In this document: one piece after another, positions 1 through 9,242 of the stretch
Layout of the letters: each line of letters starts with the position of its first letter
Position numbering within the stretch: position 1 is the first letter of the stretch
NCBI RefSeq assembly: GCF_900185725.1
Contig: NZ_FYAU01000029.1
Location: 186,001-250,000 of the forward strand
Source of the DNA: Stappia sp. TSB10P1A
GTDB lineage: Bacteria > Pseudomonadota > Alphaproteobacteria > Rhizobiales > Stappiaceae
Reading direction: 5' to 3'
Length of the DNA stretch: 64,000 nt
Position numbers and translations under genes: made by a program
Notes under the pieces: generated by a model
Databases searched by the model: none
What the model saw: only the letters and a program-made list of their open reading frames with translations
What the model was told of the DNA's origin: nothing

Positions 1-1419
1 ATCCTGTTCAAGGGCGAGGACGTGCTCAAGGCCGGCGAGGCGGCCCTGCGCCGCATTCGCGGCAACGAGATCTCGATGATCTTCCAGGAGCCGATGACCT
101 CGCTCAACCCGCTGCACACGGTGGAGAAGCAGATCGCCGAGGTGCTGAAGGTCCATCGCGGCATGGGCGATGCGGCCGCACGGGCTCGGGTGGTGCAACT
201 GCTCGACCAGGTCGGCATTCGTGATCCCGAGAGCCGCCTGCAGAGCTATCCGCACCAGCTCTCCGGCGGCCAGCGCCAGCGCGTGATGATCGCCATGGCG
301 CTGGCCAACGAGCCTGACCTGCTGATCGCCGACGAGCCGACCACCGCGCTCGACGTCACCGTGCAGGCGCAGATCCTCAAGCTCTTGAAGGAACTGCAGC
401 GCGACGTCGGCATGGCGATGCTGTTCATCACCCACGATCTCGGCATCGTCCGCAAGGTCGCCGACCGGGTCTGCGTGATGACGAAAGGCAAGATCGTCGA
501 AAGCGGCCCGGTGCGCGAGGTCTTCGAGAACCCGCAGCACAGCTACACCCAGCATCTGATCGCGGCCGAGCCCAAGGGCAAGCCGCCGGTGACGGACGAA
601 AGCCGCCCAGTGGTGGTGGAAGCGCGCGACGTGAAGGTGTGGTTCCCGATCCGGCGCGGGTTGCTGCGCCGCACCGTCGATCACATCAAGGCAGTCGACG
701 GTATCGATGTCACGGTGCGCGAGGGGCAGACGCTCGGCATCGTCGGCGAGAGCGGTTCCGGCAAGACGACGCTGGGGTTGGCTCTGCTGCGGATGATTTC
801 TTCCACCGGCAAGATCCGCTTCGGTGCCCGCGAGATCGACACCCTGTCATGGAAGGATATGCGTCCGCTGCGCCGTGACATGCAGATCGTCTTTCAGGAC
901 CCGTTCGGCTCGCTCAGTCCGCGCATGTCGGTGGCCGATATCGTCGGCGAAGGCCTTGCCGTCCATTTCCCCGGCATCACCGCGGACGAGCGGGATGACC
1001 GGGTGGCGGCCGCCCTTGTCGAGGTCGGCCTCGATGCCGACACCCGCTTCCGCTATCCGCATGAGTTTTCCGGCGGCCAGCGCCAGCGCATCTCCATCGC
1101 CCGCGCCATGGTGCTGCAGCCGAAATTCGTCATGCTCGACGAGCCGACCTCGGCGCTGGACATGAGCGTGCAGGCCCAGGTGGTCGATCTCCTGCGCGAT
1201 CTGCAGACGCGCCACGGTCTCGCCTATCTCTTCATCTCGCACGATCTCAAGGTGGTGCGCGCGCTCGCCAACGAGGTCATCGTCATGCGCGCCGGCAAGG
1301 TGGTGGAGGCGGGCGCGGCGGCGGAGGTCTTCGATACTCCGAAGACCGACTACACCAAGGCGCTGATGGCCGCCGCCTTCCGGATGGAGACGGCGGACGC
1401 CGGCATCGTCAGCGAGTAG
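1..1419 (+). CDS. Peptide ABC transporter ATP-binding protein with two ATPase domains (5' end outside window)
   Basis: Cytoplasmic ATPase that powers an oligopeptide/dipeptide-type importer; both nucleotide-binding domains lie in one chain, as in YejF. The open frame runs from base 1, so the N-terminus and the first Walker A are missing. Visible in the first domain are a Q-loop ([10 protein letters not shown]), the signature LSGGQRQR and Walker [13 protein letters not shown]. The second domain is complete: Walker [39 protein letters not shown] and the switch histidine in FISHDL. An oligopeptide-transporter C-terminal element follows each ATPase. The permease and binding-protein genes presumably lie upstream. 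It converges on the next gene with a 1-base gap. The exact substrate cannot be read from the sequence. Confidence 0.93.
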   Translation: MLFKGEDVLKAGEAALRRIRGNEISMIFQEPMTSLNPLHTVEKQIAEVLKVHRGMGDAAARARVVQLLDQVGIRDPESRLQSYPHQLSGGQRQRVMIAMALANEPDLLIADEPTTALDVTVQAQILKLLKELQRDVGMAMLFITHDLGIVRKVADRVCVMTKGKIVESGPVREVFENPQHSYTQHLIAAEPKGKPPVTDESRPVVVEARDVKVWFPIRRGLLRRTVDHIKAVDGIDVTVREGQTLGIVGESGSGKTTLGLALLRMISSTGKIRFGAREIDTLSWKDMRPLRRDMQIVFQDPFGSLSPRMSVADIVGEGLAVHFPGITADERDDRVAAALVEVGLDADTRFRYPHEFSGGQRQRISIARAMVLQPKFVMLDEPTSALDMSVQAQVVDLLRDLQTRHGLAYLFISHDLKVVRALANEVIVMRAGKVVEAGAAAEVFDTPKTDYTKALMAAAFRMETADAGIVSE

Positions 1420-1420
1420 G

Positions 1421-2635
1421 TTACTCCAGCCAGCAGGTTGCCCGCCGTCCGGCCTTTTCCTGTTCGAGCCCGAGGGTGCGGCGGGGCTTGAAGCCGATCA
1501 GCCCGTCGGCCCCGCCGACATCGTAGCCCTTGCCTTCCAACTGGAGCTGCAGGTCGCGGACGGCGCCGCGCGAGCGGGTCTTCACCTCTTTCCAGCCCTG
1601 GACGAAACCGGCACTGCTGCTGTAGCGGTCGGCAAGATGGCCGACGAACAGCGCGTAGACATCGGACTCGTTATAGGCCTTCAGCACATAGAAATTGTCC
1701 GTGACGATGAAGGCGGGGCCGTTGCGGCCGGCGGGCATCAGCAGGAAGCCCGGCTGCGGCAATTCATGGGAGGGGAAGGGACGATCCCTGACGCGGCTGA
1801 CGCCTTCCGCGACCCAGGCGGAGATCGGCTGGCCGCGATCGGGCCCCTCGCGCGAGCAGGAGACGGAAGCCGGCACAAGTGCCTCGTAGCCCCAGTCGCG
1901 CCCTTTCACCCAGCCGTGCCAGGCGAGATAATTGGCGATCGAGGCGAGGGTGTCCGGCACCGAACGCCAGATGTCGCGCTTGCCGTCGCCGTCGAAATCC
2001 ACCGCAAACCGCAGGAAGCTGGAGGGCAGGAATTGCGGCTGGCCGAGCGCGCCGCCCCACGAGCTCCGCAGGTCGGCCCGCGTGATGTGTCCCTCGGCAA
2101 GGATCTGCAGGGCGGCGACGGTCTCGCCGGCGAAGAACTCCCGCCGGGTCCCCATGAAGGCGCGGGTGGCCAGCGTCCTCAGCGCGTCGTTGGGAATACG
2201 GGCCGCGCCATAGCCGGATTCGCGGCCCCAGATCGCCAGGATGATCCGCGACGGGACGCCGTATCTGGCCTCGATGCGCGCAAGCGTGGCCGCGTGGGTC
2301 TGCGCCAGCCGCTGTCCCTGGGCGGCCAGCGCGTTGAACTGGTTGTCGCGGAAATAGCCGGCCGGGGCGCGGAACTCGGACTGGTAGTTGACCGAAGGCG
2401 GTCGTTCGGGGCCGTCGGGATCGCCAAGGCCGGGTAGCGAGGTGTCGGGCGACAGGCCGGCGAGTTCGCGGTCGATCACCCGTTGCGGCACGCCGGCCGC
2501 GCGGGCGGCCGGTGCGATGCGGGTTTCCAGAAACCGGTCGAATTTCGCCTGCAAACCCTGTTGCTGCGCATGGGCGGACGAGGTCCACAACGTTGCGAGC
2601 AGAACTGCGAGCAATGCGGAAAGGGCGCGGTGCAT
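1421..2635 (-). CDS. Lytic murein transglycosylase, MltB/SLT_2 family, with C-terminal peptidoglycan-binding domain
   Basis: Exported 404-residue enzyme that cleaves the glycan strand of peptidoglycan. Residues 1-23 form a signal peptide ending SSAHA. The SLT_2 domain follows, with the probable catalytic Glu near residue 139 in WGRESGYGA, the GALGQPQFLPSS motif and the calcium-type loop DFDGDGKRDIW. Near residues 350-395 the sequence LEGKGYDVGGADGLIG is a PG_binding_1 domain. The start at 2635 was chosen because the signal peptide begins there; the same frame stays open upstream, but that extension is arginine-rich and runs antisense-like through recR. It lies just downstream of recR on the same strand. 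The lack of a lipobox suggests a soluble periplasmic rather than lipoprotein form. Confidence 0.92.
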   Translation of the reverse strand: MHRALSALLAVLLATLWTSSAHAQQQGLQAKFDRFLETRIAPAARAAGVPQRVIDRELAGLSPDTSLPGLGDPDGPERPPSVNYQSEFRAPAGYFRDNQFNALAAQGQRLAQTHAATLARIEARYGVPSRIILAIWGRESGYGAARIPNDALRTLATRAFMGTRREFFAGETVAALQILAEGHITRADLRSSWGGALGQPQFLPSSFLRFAVDFDGDGKRDIWRSVPDTLASIANYLAWHGWVKGRDWGYEALVPASVSCSREGPDRGQPISAWVAEGVSRVRDRPFPSHELPQPGFLLMPAGRNGPAFIVTDNFYVLKAYNESDVYALFVGHLADRYSSSAGFVQGWKEVKTRSRGAVRDLQLQLEGKGYDVGGADGLIGFKPRRTLGLEQEKAGRRATCWLE

Positions 2636-2706
2636 GACGATCCGTTGCGGTGGCTGACAGGAGCCAAGCCTAACATGGCCCTTGCGGGGACGACACGGGA
2701 AGCGAA

Positions 2707-3315
2707 CTAGAAGGACGTTCGGGCCTTCAGCGCCTGGACCAGCGTTCCCTCGTCGAGATAGTCGAGCTCGCCGCCGACAGGAACGCCGTGGGCAAGGCGC
2801 GTCACCTTGACGTCCATGCCGCGCAGTCGGTCGGTGATGTAATGGGCGGTGGTCTGGCCCTCGACCGTCGCGTTGACCGCAAGGACGATTTCCGTCACGC
2901 CGCCGGCCGCGACGCGCTCGATAAGCTTGTCGATGGTCAGGTCGTCCGGGCCGATGCCGTCGAGCGGCGACAGGGTGCCGCCGAGAACGTGATAGCGGCA
3001 GTTCAGCGCCCCGGCGCGCTCCAGCGCCCAAAGGTCGGAGACGTCTTCCACGACGACGATGGTCGCCGTGTCGCGGCGCGGATCGGCGCAGATGGTGCAG
3101 GGGTCGCAGGTATCGACGGTGCCGCAGGTCGAGCACACCGTCACCCGGTCCACGGCGACGCCCATCGCCTGCGCCAGCGGGACCAGCAACTGGTCCTTCT
3201 TCTTGATGAGGTGCAGCGCCGCGCGCCGGGCCGACCGGGGACCCAGCCCCGGCAGCTTGGCAAGCAACTGGATCAGCCGTTCGACCTCGGGTCCGGCGAC
3301 CGCCCGGTTGGCCAT
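2707..3315 (-). CDS. recR: Recombination mediator protein RecR
   Basis: RecR works with RecF and RecO to load RecA onto gapped, SSB-coated DNA. The 202-residue length is typical. An N-terminal helix-hairpin-helix ([11 protein letters not shown], about 21-31) is followed by a cysteine-rich zinc module (C61, C64, C70, C73, C76) and a Toprim domain starting [10 protein letters not shown]. The start at 3315 gives the family N-terminus MANRAV and lies 4 bases after the ybaB stop, so the two are probably translated from one dnaX-ybaB-recR message. recF is in the same window near 52 kb. Confidence is very high. Confidence 0.97.
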   Translation of the reverse strand: MANRAVAGPEVERLIQLLAKLPGLGPRSARRAALHLIKKKDQLLVPLAQAMGVAVDRVTVCSTCGTVDTCDPCTICADPRRDTATIVVVEDVSDLWALERAGALNCRYHVLGGTLSPLDGIGPDDLTIDKLIERVAAGGVTEIVLAVNATVEGQTTAHYITDRLRGMDVKVTRLAHGVPVGGELDYLDEGTLVQALKARTSF

Positions 3316-3319
3316 GGGG

Positions 3320-3640
3320 TCAGAACGGCAGCTTGAAGCCGGCGGGCAGGCCAAGGCCACCCATCAGTTCCTGGGTCTTCTGCTGCAGCAGTGCCTCGGC
3401 CTTGGCCTTGGCATCCTGATGCGCCGCGAGGATCAGGTCCTCAAGGATCTCGACCTCGTCGGGCTTGGCCATGGACGGGTCGATGCGGATGGCCTTAAGC
3501 TCGCCCTTGCCGGTCATGGTCAGGGTGACCATGCCGCCGCCGGCCGATCCTTCGACCGAAAGCGAGGCGATCTCTTCCTGCAGCGAGCCCATCTGCTCCT
3601 GCATCTGCTTCGCCTGTTTCATCATCTTCAGGAAGTCCAT
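3320..3640 (-). CDS. YbaB/EbfC family nucleoid-associated protein
   Basis: Small (106 aa) DNA-binding, nucleoid-associated protein of the YbaB/EbfC family, which dimerises and binds DNA without an enzymatic role. The N-terminal helix is rich in Met, Gln and Lys ([11 protein letters not shown]), the core [14 protein letters not shown] is the family signature, and the C-terminus is a second helix. An AAGGAGA ribosome-binding site sits about 6 bases before the ATG. It lies between dnaX and recR, the usual order in bacteria, which fits a role close to replication or recombination that is still poorly defined. Confidence 0.95.
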   Translation of the reverse strand: MDFLKMMKQAKQMQEQMGSLQEEIASLSVEGSAGGGMVTLTMTGKGELKAIRIDPSMAKPDEVEILEDLILAAHQDAKAKAEALLQQKTQELMGGLGLPAGFKLPF

Positions 3641-3724
3641 GGGTCTCTCCTTGAGAGCGGTGCGGCAGGGCGCCGGTTCAGACCTGCCAATCGGCGGACG
3701 GCCGTGCCGGGTTCCGCCGGTGTA

Positions 3725-5695
3725 TCATGCGTCGGGGTCGATTTCGTCCTCGGCCGGCGCCATGTCAAGGGGCGCGTCCTCGGCCGCCATCATTCGCACG
3801 TCGACGACCTTGGCTCCCGGAAAGGCCGAGAGCAGGGCGGCGACGGTGGGTTCGGCCCGTGCGTCGGAGAAAAGCTGGCGCTGGTTGGCCTCGCGCTCCT
3901 CGTGCAGCGTCGGCCGGCCTTGCGTCCTGGAGACGGTGACGATCCAGCGGGTGCCGGTCCATTCCGACAGGCGGCGACCGAGCCGGCCGGCGAGATCGGG
4001 GTCGGCGCCCTCGACCGGCTGGAATTCGATTCGCCCCGGCTCGAAGCGGACCAGCCGCATCTGCCGTTCGATCTCGACCTTCAGACGAATATCGCGTTTT
4101 TCGCCCGCCAGGGCCGCACAGTCAGCAAGCGAGGCAAGTCCGTGGCTAGGTGCTGGCTGAGAGGCGCCAGCGGGCTCGGCGCGGGCCGTCTCCGGGGACA
4201 GTCCCCCGGCCAGCGCCTGCAGGCGCGGCGGCGAGGTGGGAGCGATCTGCGACTGTGGGGCCTGACCAGGTAGCGCCTGACCGGGCAGCGCCTGTGCGGA
4301 GGTGCGCATCTGCGCTGAGACAGCGACCGGCTCCGCCGTCGGGGGGGAGTAGGGGGCGCCGGAAGCGACTGGCGACGAGGCGGCTTGCGCCGGCTCGCCT
4401 GGCGCCTGTCGGCCGGAAGCGTCTCCGTCGGACGTCTGCGGCCGGGCTGGCGGCGCGGGCAGGCTGGAGCCGAGTGCCGCGGCCTTGCCCTCGCGCAGCA
4501 TTCGCAGGGCATCTTCCGGGTCGGGAAGGTCGGCGGCATAGGCAAGGCGCACCAGCACCATGTCGGCGGCCAGTTGCGGCTTCGGCGCGGCCTGGACCTC
4601 CTCGATGCCCTTCAGCAGGATCTGCCAGGCGCGCGACAGCAGGCGCAGCGACAGGCGGCCGGCAAGCTCGCGGCCGCGCGCGCGCTCCGTCTCCGTCACG
4701 GAGACATCATCGCCGGCATCGGGAACGATTTTCAGGCGGGTGACGAGATGGGTGAACTCGGCAAGATCGGACAGCACGACCACCGGGTCGGCGCCGACTT
4801 CGTATTGCTGGCGGAATTCGGCCATGGCCGCGCCCGCATCGCCGCGCATCAGGTGCTCGAAGAGATCGATGACGCGGGCGCGGTCGGCAAGGCCGAGCAT
4901 CGCCCTCACGGTCTCGGCGCCGATCGTGTCGCCGCCTCCCAGGGAGATGCTGCCATGGGCGATGGCCTGGTCGAGCAGCGACAGCGAGTCGCGCGCCGAG
5001 CCTTCGCCCGCCCGGGCAATCAGCGCCAGCGCCTCGTCGGCAACAGCGATGCCCTCGGCCTGCGAGATGCGGCGCAGCAGGCCGACGATCTTCTCGGCAT
5101 CGATGCGGCGCAGGTCGAAGCGCTGGCAGCGCGACAGGACCGTCACCGGCACCTTGCGGATCTCGGTGGTGGCGAAGATGAACTTCACATGCTCGGGCGG
5201 CTCCTCGAGCGTCTTCAGCAGGCCGTTGAAGGCCGACTTCGACAGCATGTGCACTTCGTCGATAATGTAGACCTTGTAGCGGGCGGAGGCGGGCCGGTAG
5301 CGCGCCGCGTCGGTGATCTCGCGAATGTCGTCGATGCCGGTATGCGAGGCGGCATCCATCTCGATCACGTCGACATGGCGGCCGTCCATGATCGCCTCGC
5401 AATGCACGCCGAGCTTGTCGAGGTTGACCGTCGGCCGGTCGACTTCGCCGGGAACCTCATAGTTGAGCCCGCGGGCGAGAATGCGTGCCGTCGTGGTCTT
5501 GCCGACGCCGCGCACGCCGGTCAGCATCCAGGCCTGGGCGATGCGTCCGGTGTCGAAGGCGTTGCGCAGGGTCTGGACCATCGGTTCCTGGCCGACCAGA
5601 TCGTCGAAGCTGCGCGGGCGATACTTGCGCGCAAGCACGCGATACGCGGAAGCGCCGGAATTCTCGTCGGAAGAGGTGGGGATGAGACCGTCCAT
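3725..5695 (-). CDS. dnaX: DNA polymerase III subunit gamma/tau
   Basis: Clamp-loader ATPase subunit of the replicative polymerase, 656 residues. After a short leader the sequence YRVLARKYRPRSFDDLVGQ opens the AAA+ domain, with Walker A GVRGVGKTTTA near residues 60-70, Walker B in YIIDEVHML, sensor 1 FIFATTEI and the arginine-finger motif SRCQRFD. A proline/alanine-rich linker (about 390-510) leads to a tau-like C-terminal domain. The zinc-binding cysteine cluster found in the E. coli protein is missing; only one cysteine remains before EAIMDGRHVDVIEMDAASHTG. No A-rich slippery site of the E. coli kind is evident, so a shorter gamma form by frameshift is not supported. First gene of the dnaX-ybaB-recR operon. 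Confidence 0.97.
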   Translation of the reverse strand: MDGLIPTSSDENSGASAYRVLARKYRPRSFDDLVGQEPMVQTLRNAFDTGRIAQAWMLTGVRGVGKTTTARILARGLNYEVPGEVDRPTVNLDKLGVHCEAIMDGRHVDVIEMDAASHTGIDDIREITDAARYRPASARYKVYIIDEVHMLSKSAFNGLLKTLEEPPEHVKFIFATTEIRKVPVTVLSRCQRFDLRRIDAEKIVGLLRRISQAEGIAVADEALALIARAGEGSARDSLSLLDQAIAHGSISLGGGDTIGAETVRAMLGLADRARVIDLFEHLMRGDAGAAMAEFRQQYEVGADPVVVLSDLAEFTHLVTRLKIVPDAGDDVSVTETERARGRELAGRLSLRLLSRAWQILLKGIEEVQAAPKPQLAADMVLVRLAYAADLPDPEDALRMLREGKAAALGSSLPAPPARPQTSDGDASGRQAPGEPAQAASSPVASGAPYSPPTAEPVAVSAQMRTSAQALPGQALPGQAPQSQIAPTSPPRLQALAGGLSPETARAEPAGASQPAPSHGLASLADCAALAGEKRDIRLKVEIERQMRLVRFEPGRIEFQPVEGADPDLAGRLGRRLSEWTGTRWIVTVSRTQGRPTLHEEREANQRQLFSDARAEPTVAALLSAFPGAKVVDVRMMAAEDAPLDMAPAEDEIDPDA

Positions 5696-5864
5696 GGGCC
5701 CGAGCTTAACGGCGCGACCGCCGGATGTTGAGGCCTATTCGGCGCGTCAGGCAGGATTTCCCCGCCGCCGCTTGCGATAACGCGCCATCACGCATCCCCG
5801 CGCTGATCGTGATGACCTCGCGAACAGGAAGGAAAACCGGGTCGGCGCCTGAAACGGAAAGGGT

Positions 5865-5961
5865 GGGAGGCTGGCACGGTGACCCGTGCCGCGACTCGTT
5901 GGGGCTGCTTCCTTCCGGACCTGACCCGGTTGGCGAGTGGCTCGTCCACCACCAACCTCCC
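5865..5961 (-). ncRNA. ffs: Small signal recognition particle RNA (4.5S RNA)
   Basis: RNA core of the bacterial SRP, which binds Ffh and targets nascent membrane proteins. The minus strand reads GGTCAGGTCCGGAAGGAAGC at the tip of the hairpin, the near-invariant domain IV sequence with its GGAA tetraloop and asymmetric loop. The ends GGGAGG (5961-5956) and CCTCCC (5870-5865) close the long hairpin, giving about 97 nt. Its location upstream of dnaX on the same strand matches other alphaproteobacteria. A promoter at 5968-5996 predicts a 5' end very close to 5961. Confidence 0.95.
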
Positions 5962-5967
5962 GCGCCC

Positions 5968-5996
5968 TATATCGTGAGTTTCGCCCGCCGATGCAA
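5968..5996 (-). promoter_or_regulatory. Probable sigma-70 promoter of the SRP RNA
   Basis: On the minus strand TTGCAT (5996-5991) and GATATA (5973-5968) are separated by exactly 17 bases. The expected start, 6-7 bases past the -10, falls at the first base of the paired SRP RNA helix. Read by eye; not experimentally supported. Confidence 0.6.
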
Positions 5997-6014
5997 GGGG
6001 AAATCCCGCAAGGA

Positions 6015-7664
6015 TCACCGGCGAACCCCGCTCTCCCCGGTCTCGGCAACCGCTTGGGCGCGCAGATCCTTGCGGATGATCTTGCCGGTCGTGGTCATCG
6101 GCAGGGCATCCACGAAGGCGATCTCGCGCGGATATTCGTGTGCTGCGAGCCGCGCCTTGACGAAGTCCTGCAACTCGCGGGCAAGCGCTTGCGAAGGGGC
6201 ATGCCCATCCGCCAGCACCACATAGGCCTTGACGATCTCCGTGCGGGCCGCGTCCGGCTTGCCGACGACGCCGGCCATGGCGACGGCCGCATGACCGATC
6301 AGACAATCCTCGATTTCACCGGGGCCGATCCGGTAGCCGGCCGAGGTGATGACGTCGTCGTCCCGTCCGACGAAGCGCAGCCAGCCGTCGGCATCGCGCA
6401 CGCCCATGTCGCCGGTCAGCAGGTATTCGCCGGCGAATTTCGCCTGCGTCGCCTCGGGATTGTTCCAGTAGCCGAGAAACATCACCGGGTCTGGGCGCCG
6501 GACGCCGATCGTGCCCTGCTGGCCGTCTGGCAGTGGCGTGCCCGTGGCATCGACGATGGCAAGGTCGTGGCCGGGGACCGCGCGGCCCATGATACCCGGC
6601 CGCGCCGGCATCAGCCGCGCGCAGGAGGAGACGATCATGTTGCACTCGGTCTGGCCGTAGAACTCGTTGATGGTGACGCCGAACACCCGCCGGCCCCACT
6701 CCACCAGCTCCGCACCCAGCGTCTCGCCGCCGCTGGCGATCGTTCGCATGTTGAGACGCAGGCCCGCCGCCGGCTCGCCATGGGCCCGCATCATCTTGAG
6801 TGCGGTGGGCGGCAGGAAGGCGTTGCGGATTCCCTCCTCGGCGATCAGCTTGAACGCGGCCTCTGCGGTGAACTTGCGGAAGCGGCAGGCGACGACGGTG
6901 ATGCCGTGATGCAGCGCCGGCATCAGCACGTCGAGCAGCCCGCCGATCCAGGCCCAGTCGGCAGGCGTCCAGATGCGGTCCCCGGGCTGGGGAAAGAGAT
7001 CGTGGCTCATCTCGACGCCGGGCAGGTGGCCGAGCAGCACCCGCTGGGCATGCAGCGCGCCCTTTGGCTGGCCGGTGGTGCCGGAGGTGTAGATGATGAT
7101 CGCAGGATCGTCGGCCAGCGTGTCTACCGGCGTGAAGGCGGTGGACTGGCTTGCGAGTTGCGCATGCAGATCGATGGTGCCGGGAGCCGCGCCATCGATT
7201 GTATAGACGATCTGTAGATCGGGAAGCTGATCGCGGATCCGGGCGAGCTTGGCTGCGCCCTCGGCATTGGTGACGACCGCGCGGGCACCGGAATTGCCGA
7301 GCCGGTAGGCCAACGCCTCGTCGCCGAACAGCATGAACAGCGGGATGGTGATCGCACCCATCTTGAGGGCGGCGATGTGGGTCGCGGCTGTCTCCACCGC
7401 TTGCGGCAACAGGACGGCGACCCGGTCGCCCTGGCGGACACCATCGCGGCAAAGCAGATTGGCGACGCGATTGGACAGCGCCTTCAGGGCCGCAAAGCTG
7501 ATGACCTCCCGGCGGCCGTCTTCCGAGATGGCGATGATCGCCGTGCGCTCCGGGTCGACGTCGGCCCACTTGTCGCAAATGTCGAGGCCGATATTGTACC
7601 GCTCCGGCACCTGCCAGGCGAAACGCGCGGCAAGGTCCTCGTAGCTCGTTGCCTCAGGCAGCAT
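6015..7664 (-). CDS. AMP-binding acyl-CoA synthetase (acetyl/medium-chain type)
   Basis: Activates a carboxylic acid to its acyl-CoA through an acyl-AMP intermediate. The 549-residue protein has the P-loop motif YTSGTTGQPKG at about 192-202, the A5 motif YGQTE, the hinge-region motif GDMGVRDADGWLRFVGRDDD and the C-terminal catalytic lysine in TTGKIIRKDL. The start at 7664 is preceded by GAGGGAGG. The overall pattern is like the acetyl/propionyl/medium-chain acyl-CoA synthetases of alphaproteobacteria, but chain length cannot be set from sequence alone. It stands alone, between the SRP RNA and a divergently transcribed HIT gene. Confidence 0.9.
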   Translation of the reverse strand: MLPEATSYEDLAARFAWQVPERYNIGLDICDKWADVDPERTAIIAISEDGRREVISFAALKALSNRVANLLCRDGVRQGDRVAVLLPQAVETAATHIAALKMGAITIPLFMLFGDEALAYRLGNSGARAVVTNAEGAAKLARIRDQLPDLQIVYTIDGAAPGTIDLHAQLASQSTAFTPVDTLADDPAIIIYTSGTTGQPKGALHAQRVLLGHLPGVEMSHDLFPQPGDRIWTPADWAWIGGLLDVLMPALHHGITVVACRFRKFTAEAAFKLIAEEGIRNAFLPPTALKMMRAHGEPAAGLRLNMRTIASGGETLGAELVEWGRRVFGVTINEFYGQTECNMIVSSCARLMPARPGIMGRAVPGHDLAIVDATGTPLPDGQQGTIGVRRPDPVMFLGYWNNPEATQAKFAGEYLLTGDMGVRDADGWLRFVGRDDDVITSAGYRIGPGEIEDCLIGHAAVAMAGVVGKPDAARTEIVKAYVVLADGHAPSQALARELQDFVKARLAAHEYPREIAFVDALPMTTTGKIIRKDLRAQAVAETGESGVRR

Positions 7665-7836
7665 CGGCGTCCTCCCTCTCGCCGGCGGTTCCGGCCTTGT
7701 CGTTTCTGTTGTCTGGCATGCCTTTTCGCGAGGAGCCCCGTCAACGGGAAACGCTGCTTCGCGAAGGGCTGGCGCTGGCATCTGCGGCGGCTATAGTGCG
7801 CTTTCCTGTCCCAGCCCGCCTCCCGACGGAGCATTC

Positions 7837-8280
7837 ATGGCGTCCTTCAGTCTCGACTCGCGGCTTGCGGCCGACAGCCTGGCCGTCGCCGATCTGTCGC
7901 TGTCTTCCCTGCGCCTCATGCGAGACAGCCGATTTCCCTGGTTGTTGCTGGTTCCGCGCCGGCCGGACCTCGTCGAGATCATCGATCTGGCTGAGGCGGA
8001 GCAAGCCGTTCTGATGCGTGAGATCGCCCTTGCCAGCGAGGCCCTGAAGGCGGAGACGGGATGCGACAAGCTGAATGTCGGAGCGCTGGGCAACATCGTG
8101 TCGCAGCTTCATGTTCATGTCATCGCCCGCCGTGAGGGAGATGTCGCCTGGCCGGGCCCCGTGTGGGGATCGGGCCCTGCGGTGCCCTACGCTGCCGGGC
8201 AGGCCGAAGCGCTGGCTGCCGCGATTGCCGGTCGCTTGCCGAAGGACGCCTGGGTCCCGTTCACCAGCCACGCGACCTGA
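7837..8280 (+). CDS. HIT domain nucleotide-binding protein
   Basis: Histidine-triad superfamily protein of 147 residues, probably a small nucleotide hydrolase or transferase. The signature near residues 90-97 reads QLHVHVIAR: the first histidine of the usual H-x-H-x-H triad is Gln, while the second and third (the latter catalytic by family knowledge) are kept. I recall the same Q form in other proteobacterial HIT proteins, so it is probably a subfamily trait. The gene is followed after 18 bases by nudC, and both products plausibly handle nucleotide derivatives. Confidence 0.88.
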   Translation: MASFSLDSRLAADSLAVADLSLSSLRLMRDSRFPWLLLVPRRPDLVEIIDLAEAEQAVLMREIALASEALKAETGCDKLNVGALGNIVSQLHVHVIARREGDVAWPGPVWGSGPAVPYAAGQAEALAAAIAGRLPKDAWVPFTSHAT

Positions 8281-8298
8281 GCCGAGGACCGTTTCAGC

Positions 8299-9240
8299 AT
8301 GACCAACACACCCGATACCGCCTTCGGGTTTGCCTATCATGGCAATCCGTTGGAGCGTCTGTCCGAATATCGCGGAGATGCGGAGTGGATGGCAGGGCAC
8401 CGGAGCAATCCGCAGGCCCGCTTCGTCTTCTTCTGCGAGGGCAAGCCGCTGGTGGGGACGGACAGCGGGCCGCTGTCCGTGCTCTGGCAGGAGCAGGCCG
8501 GGGCGGTCTTTGCCCCGATCGAGAAGGAAGAGACGATCCTGCTCGGCTTCCAGCCCGATACGCGGGCACCGGTCTTTGCCGCCGCGCTGGCGGCGGACCC
8601 GGTGCGCATCGAGGCGGGTGGACGCAAGTTGATCGACATCCGCTCCCTGGCGCTACAGGGAGTGCTGCCGCCCCCGCAACTCGGCATGCTGGCTCAGGCC
8701 AGTGCCTTGCTGCACTGGCACACAAGCCATCGCTTCTGCTCACGCTGCGGGGCCCCCAGCGTCATGGCGCTGGGCGGATACCGGCGCGACTGCCCCGCCT
8801 GCGGTGGTCAGCATTTTCCGCGGACCGATCCGGTGGCGATCATGCTGGTGACGGATGGCGACGCCTGCCTGATGGGGCGTCCGCCGCGCCTGCCGGAGGG
8901 GGTGTTTTCCACCCTTGCCGGCTTCATCGAGCCGGGAGAGACGATCGAGGAAGCGGTGCGCCGGGAAGTGTTCGAGGAATCCGGTATCCGGGTCGGTGCC
9001 GTCAGCTATATGGCGAGCCAGCCCTGGCCGTTCCCGGCGTCCCTGATGATCGGCTGCCACGGTACCGCGCTCAGCCGCGACATCACCATGGACGCGGCCG
9101 AACTTGAGGCCTGTCGCTGGTTCTCTCGCGACGAGGTGACGGCGATGCTGGCGGATGCCCATCCCCAGGGCCTGAAGGTGCCGCCGCCGCTTTCCATCGC
9201 CCACTGGCTGATTCGCAGATGGGTCGAGGGGCAGGGCTGA
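8299..9240 (+). CDS. nudC: NAD(H) diphosphatase NudC
   Basis: Hydrolyses NADH/NAD to NMN(H) and AMP; members also remove NAD caps from RNA. The 313-residue protein has the zinc ribbon C147, C150, C165, C168 (HRFCSRCG, RDCPACGG), the Nudix box G208 to about I230 with REVFEESG, and the NudC-specific SQPWPFP motif just after it. Its stop is 2 bases before the next start, so it is co-transcribed and perhaps translationally coupled to the phosphatase-like gene downstream, with the HIT gene upstream. Confidence 0.95.
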   Translation: MTNTPDTAFGFAYHGNPLERLSEYRGDAEWMAGHRSNPQARFVFFCEGKPLVGTDSGPLSVLWQEQAGAVFAPIEKEETILLGFQPDTRAPVFAAALAADPVRIEAGGRKLIDIRSLALQGVLPPPQLGMLAQASALLHWHTSHRFCSRCGAPSVMALGGYRRDCPACGGQHFPRTDPVAIMLVTDGDACLMGRPPRLPEGVFSTLAGFIEPGETIEEAVRREVFEESGIRVGAVSYMASQPWPFPASLMIGCHGTALSRDITMDAAELEACRWFSRDEVTAMLADAHPQGLKVPPPLSIAHWLIRRWVEGQG

Positions 9241-9242
9241 AG

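Noticed and set aside
4085-4110. Programmed frameshift in dnaX giving a short gamma form
   Set aside because: Only a five-A run (GAAAAACGC) is present on the coding strand; there is no A6G slippery heptamer or matching stem-loop.
7837-8280. HIT protein as inactive because the first triad histidine is Gln
   Set aside because: The catalytic histidine is kept and this Q-L-H-V-H form is, as I recall, common in bacterial HIT proteins.
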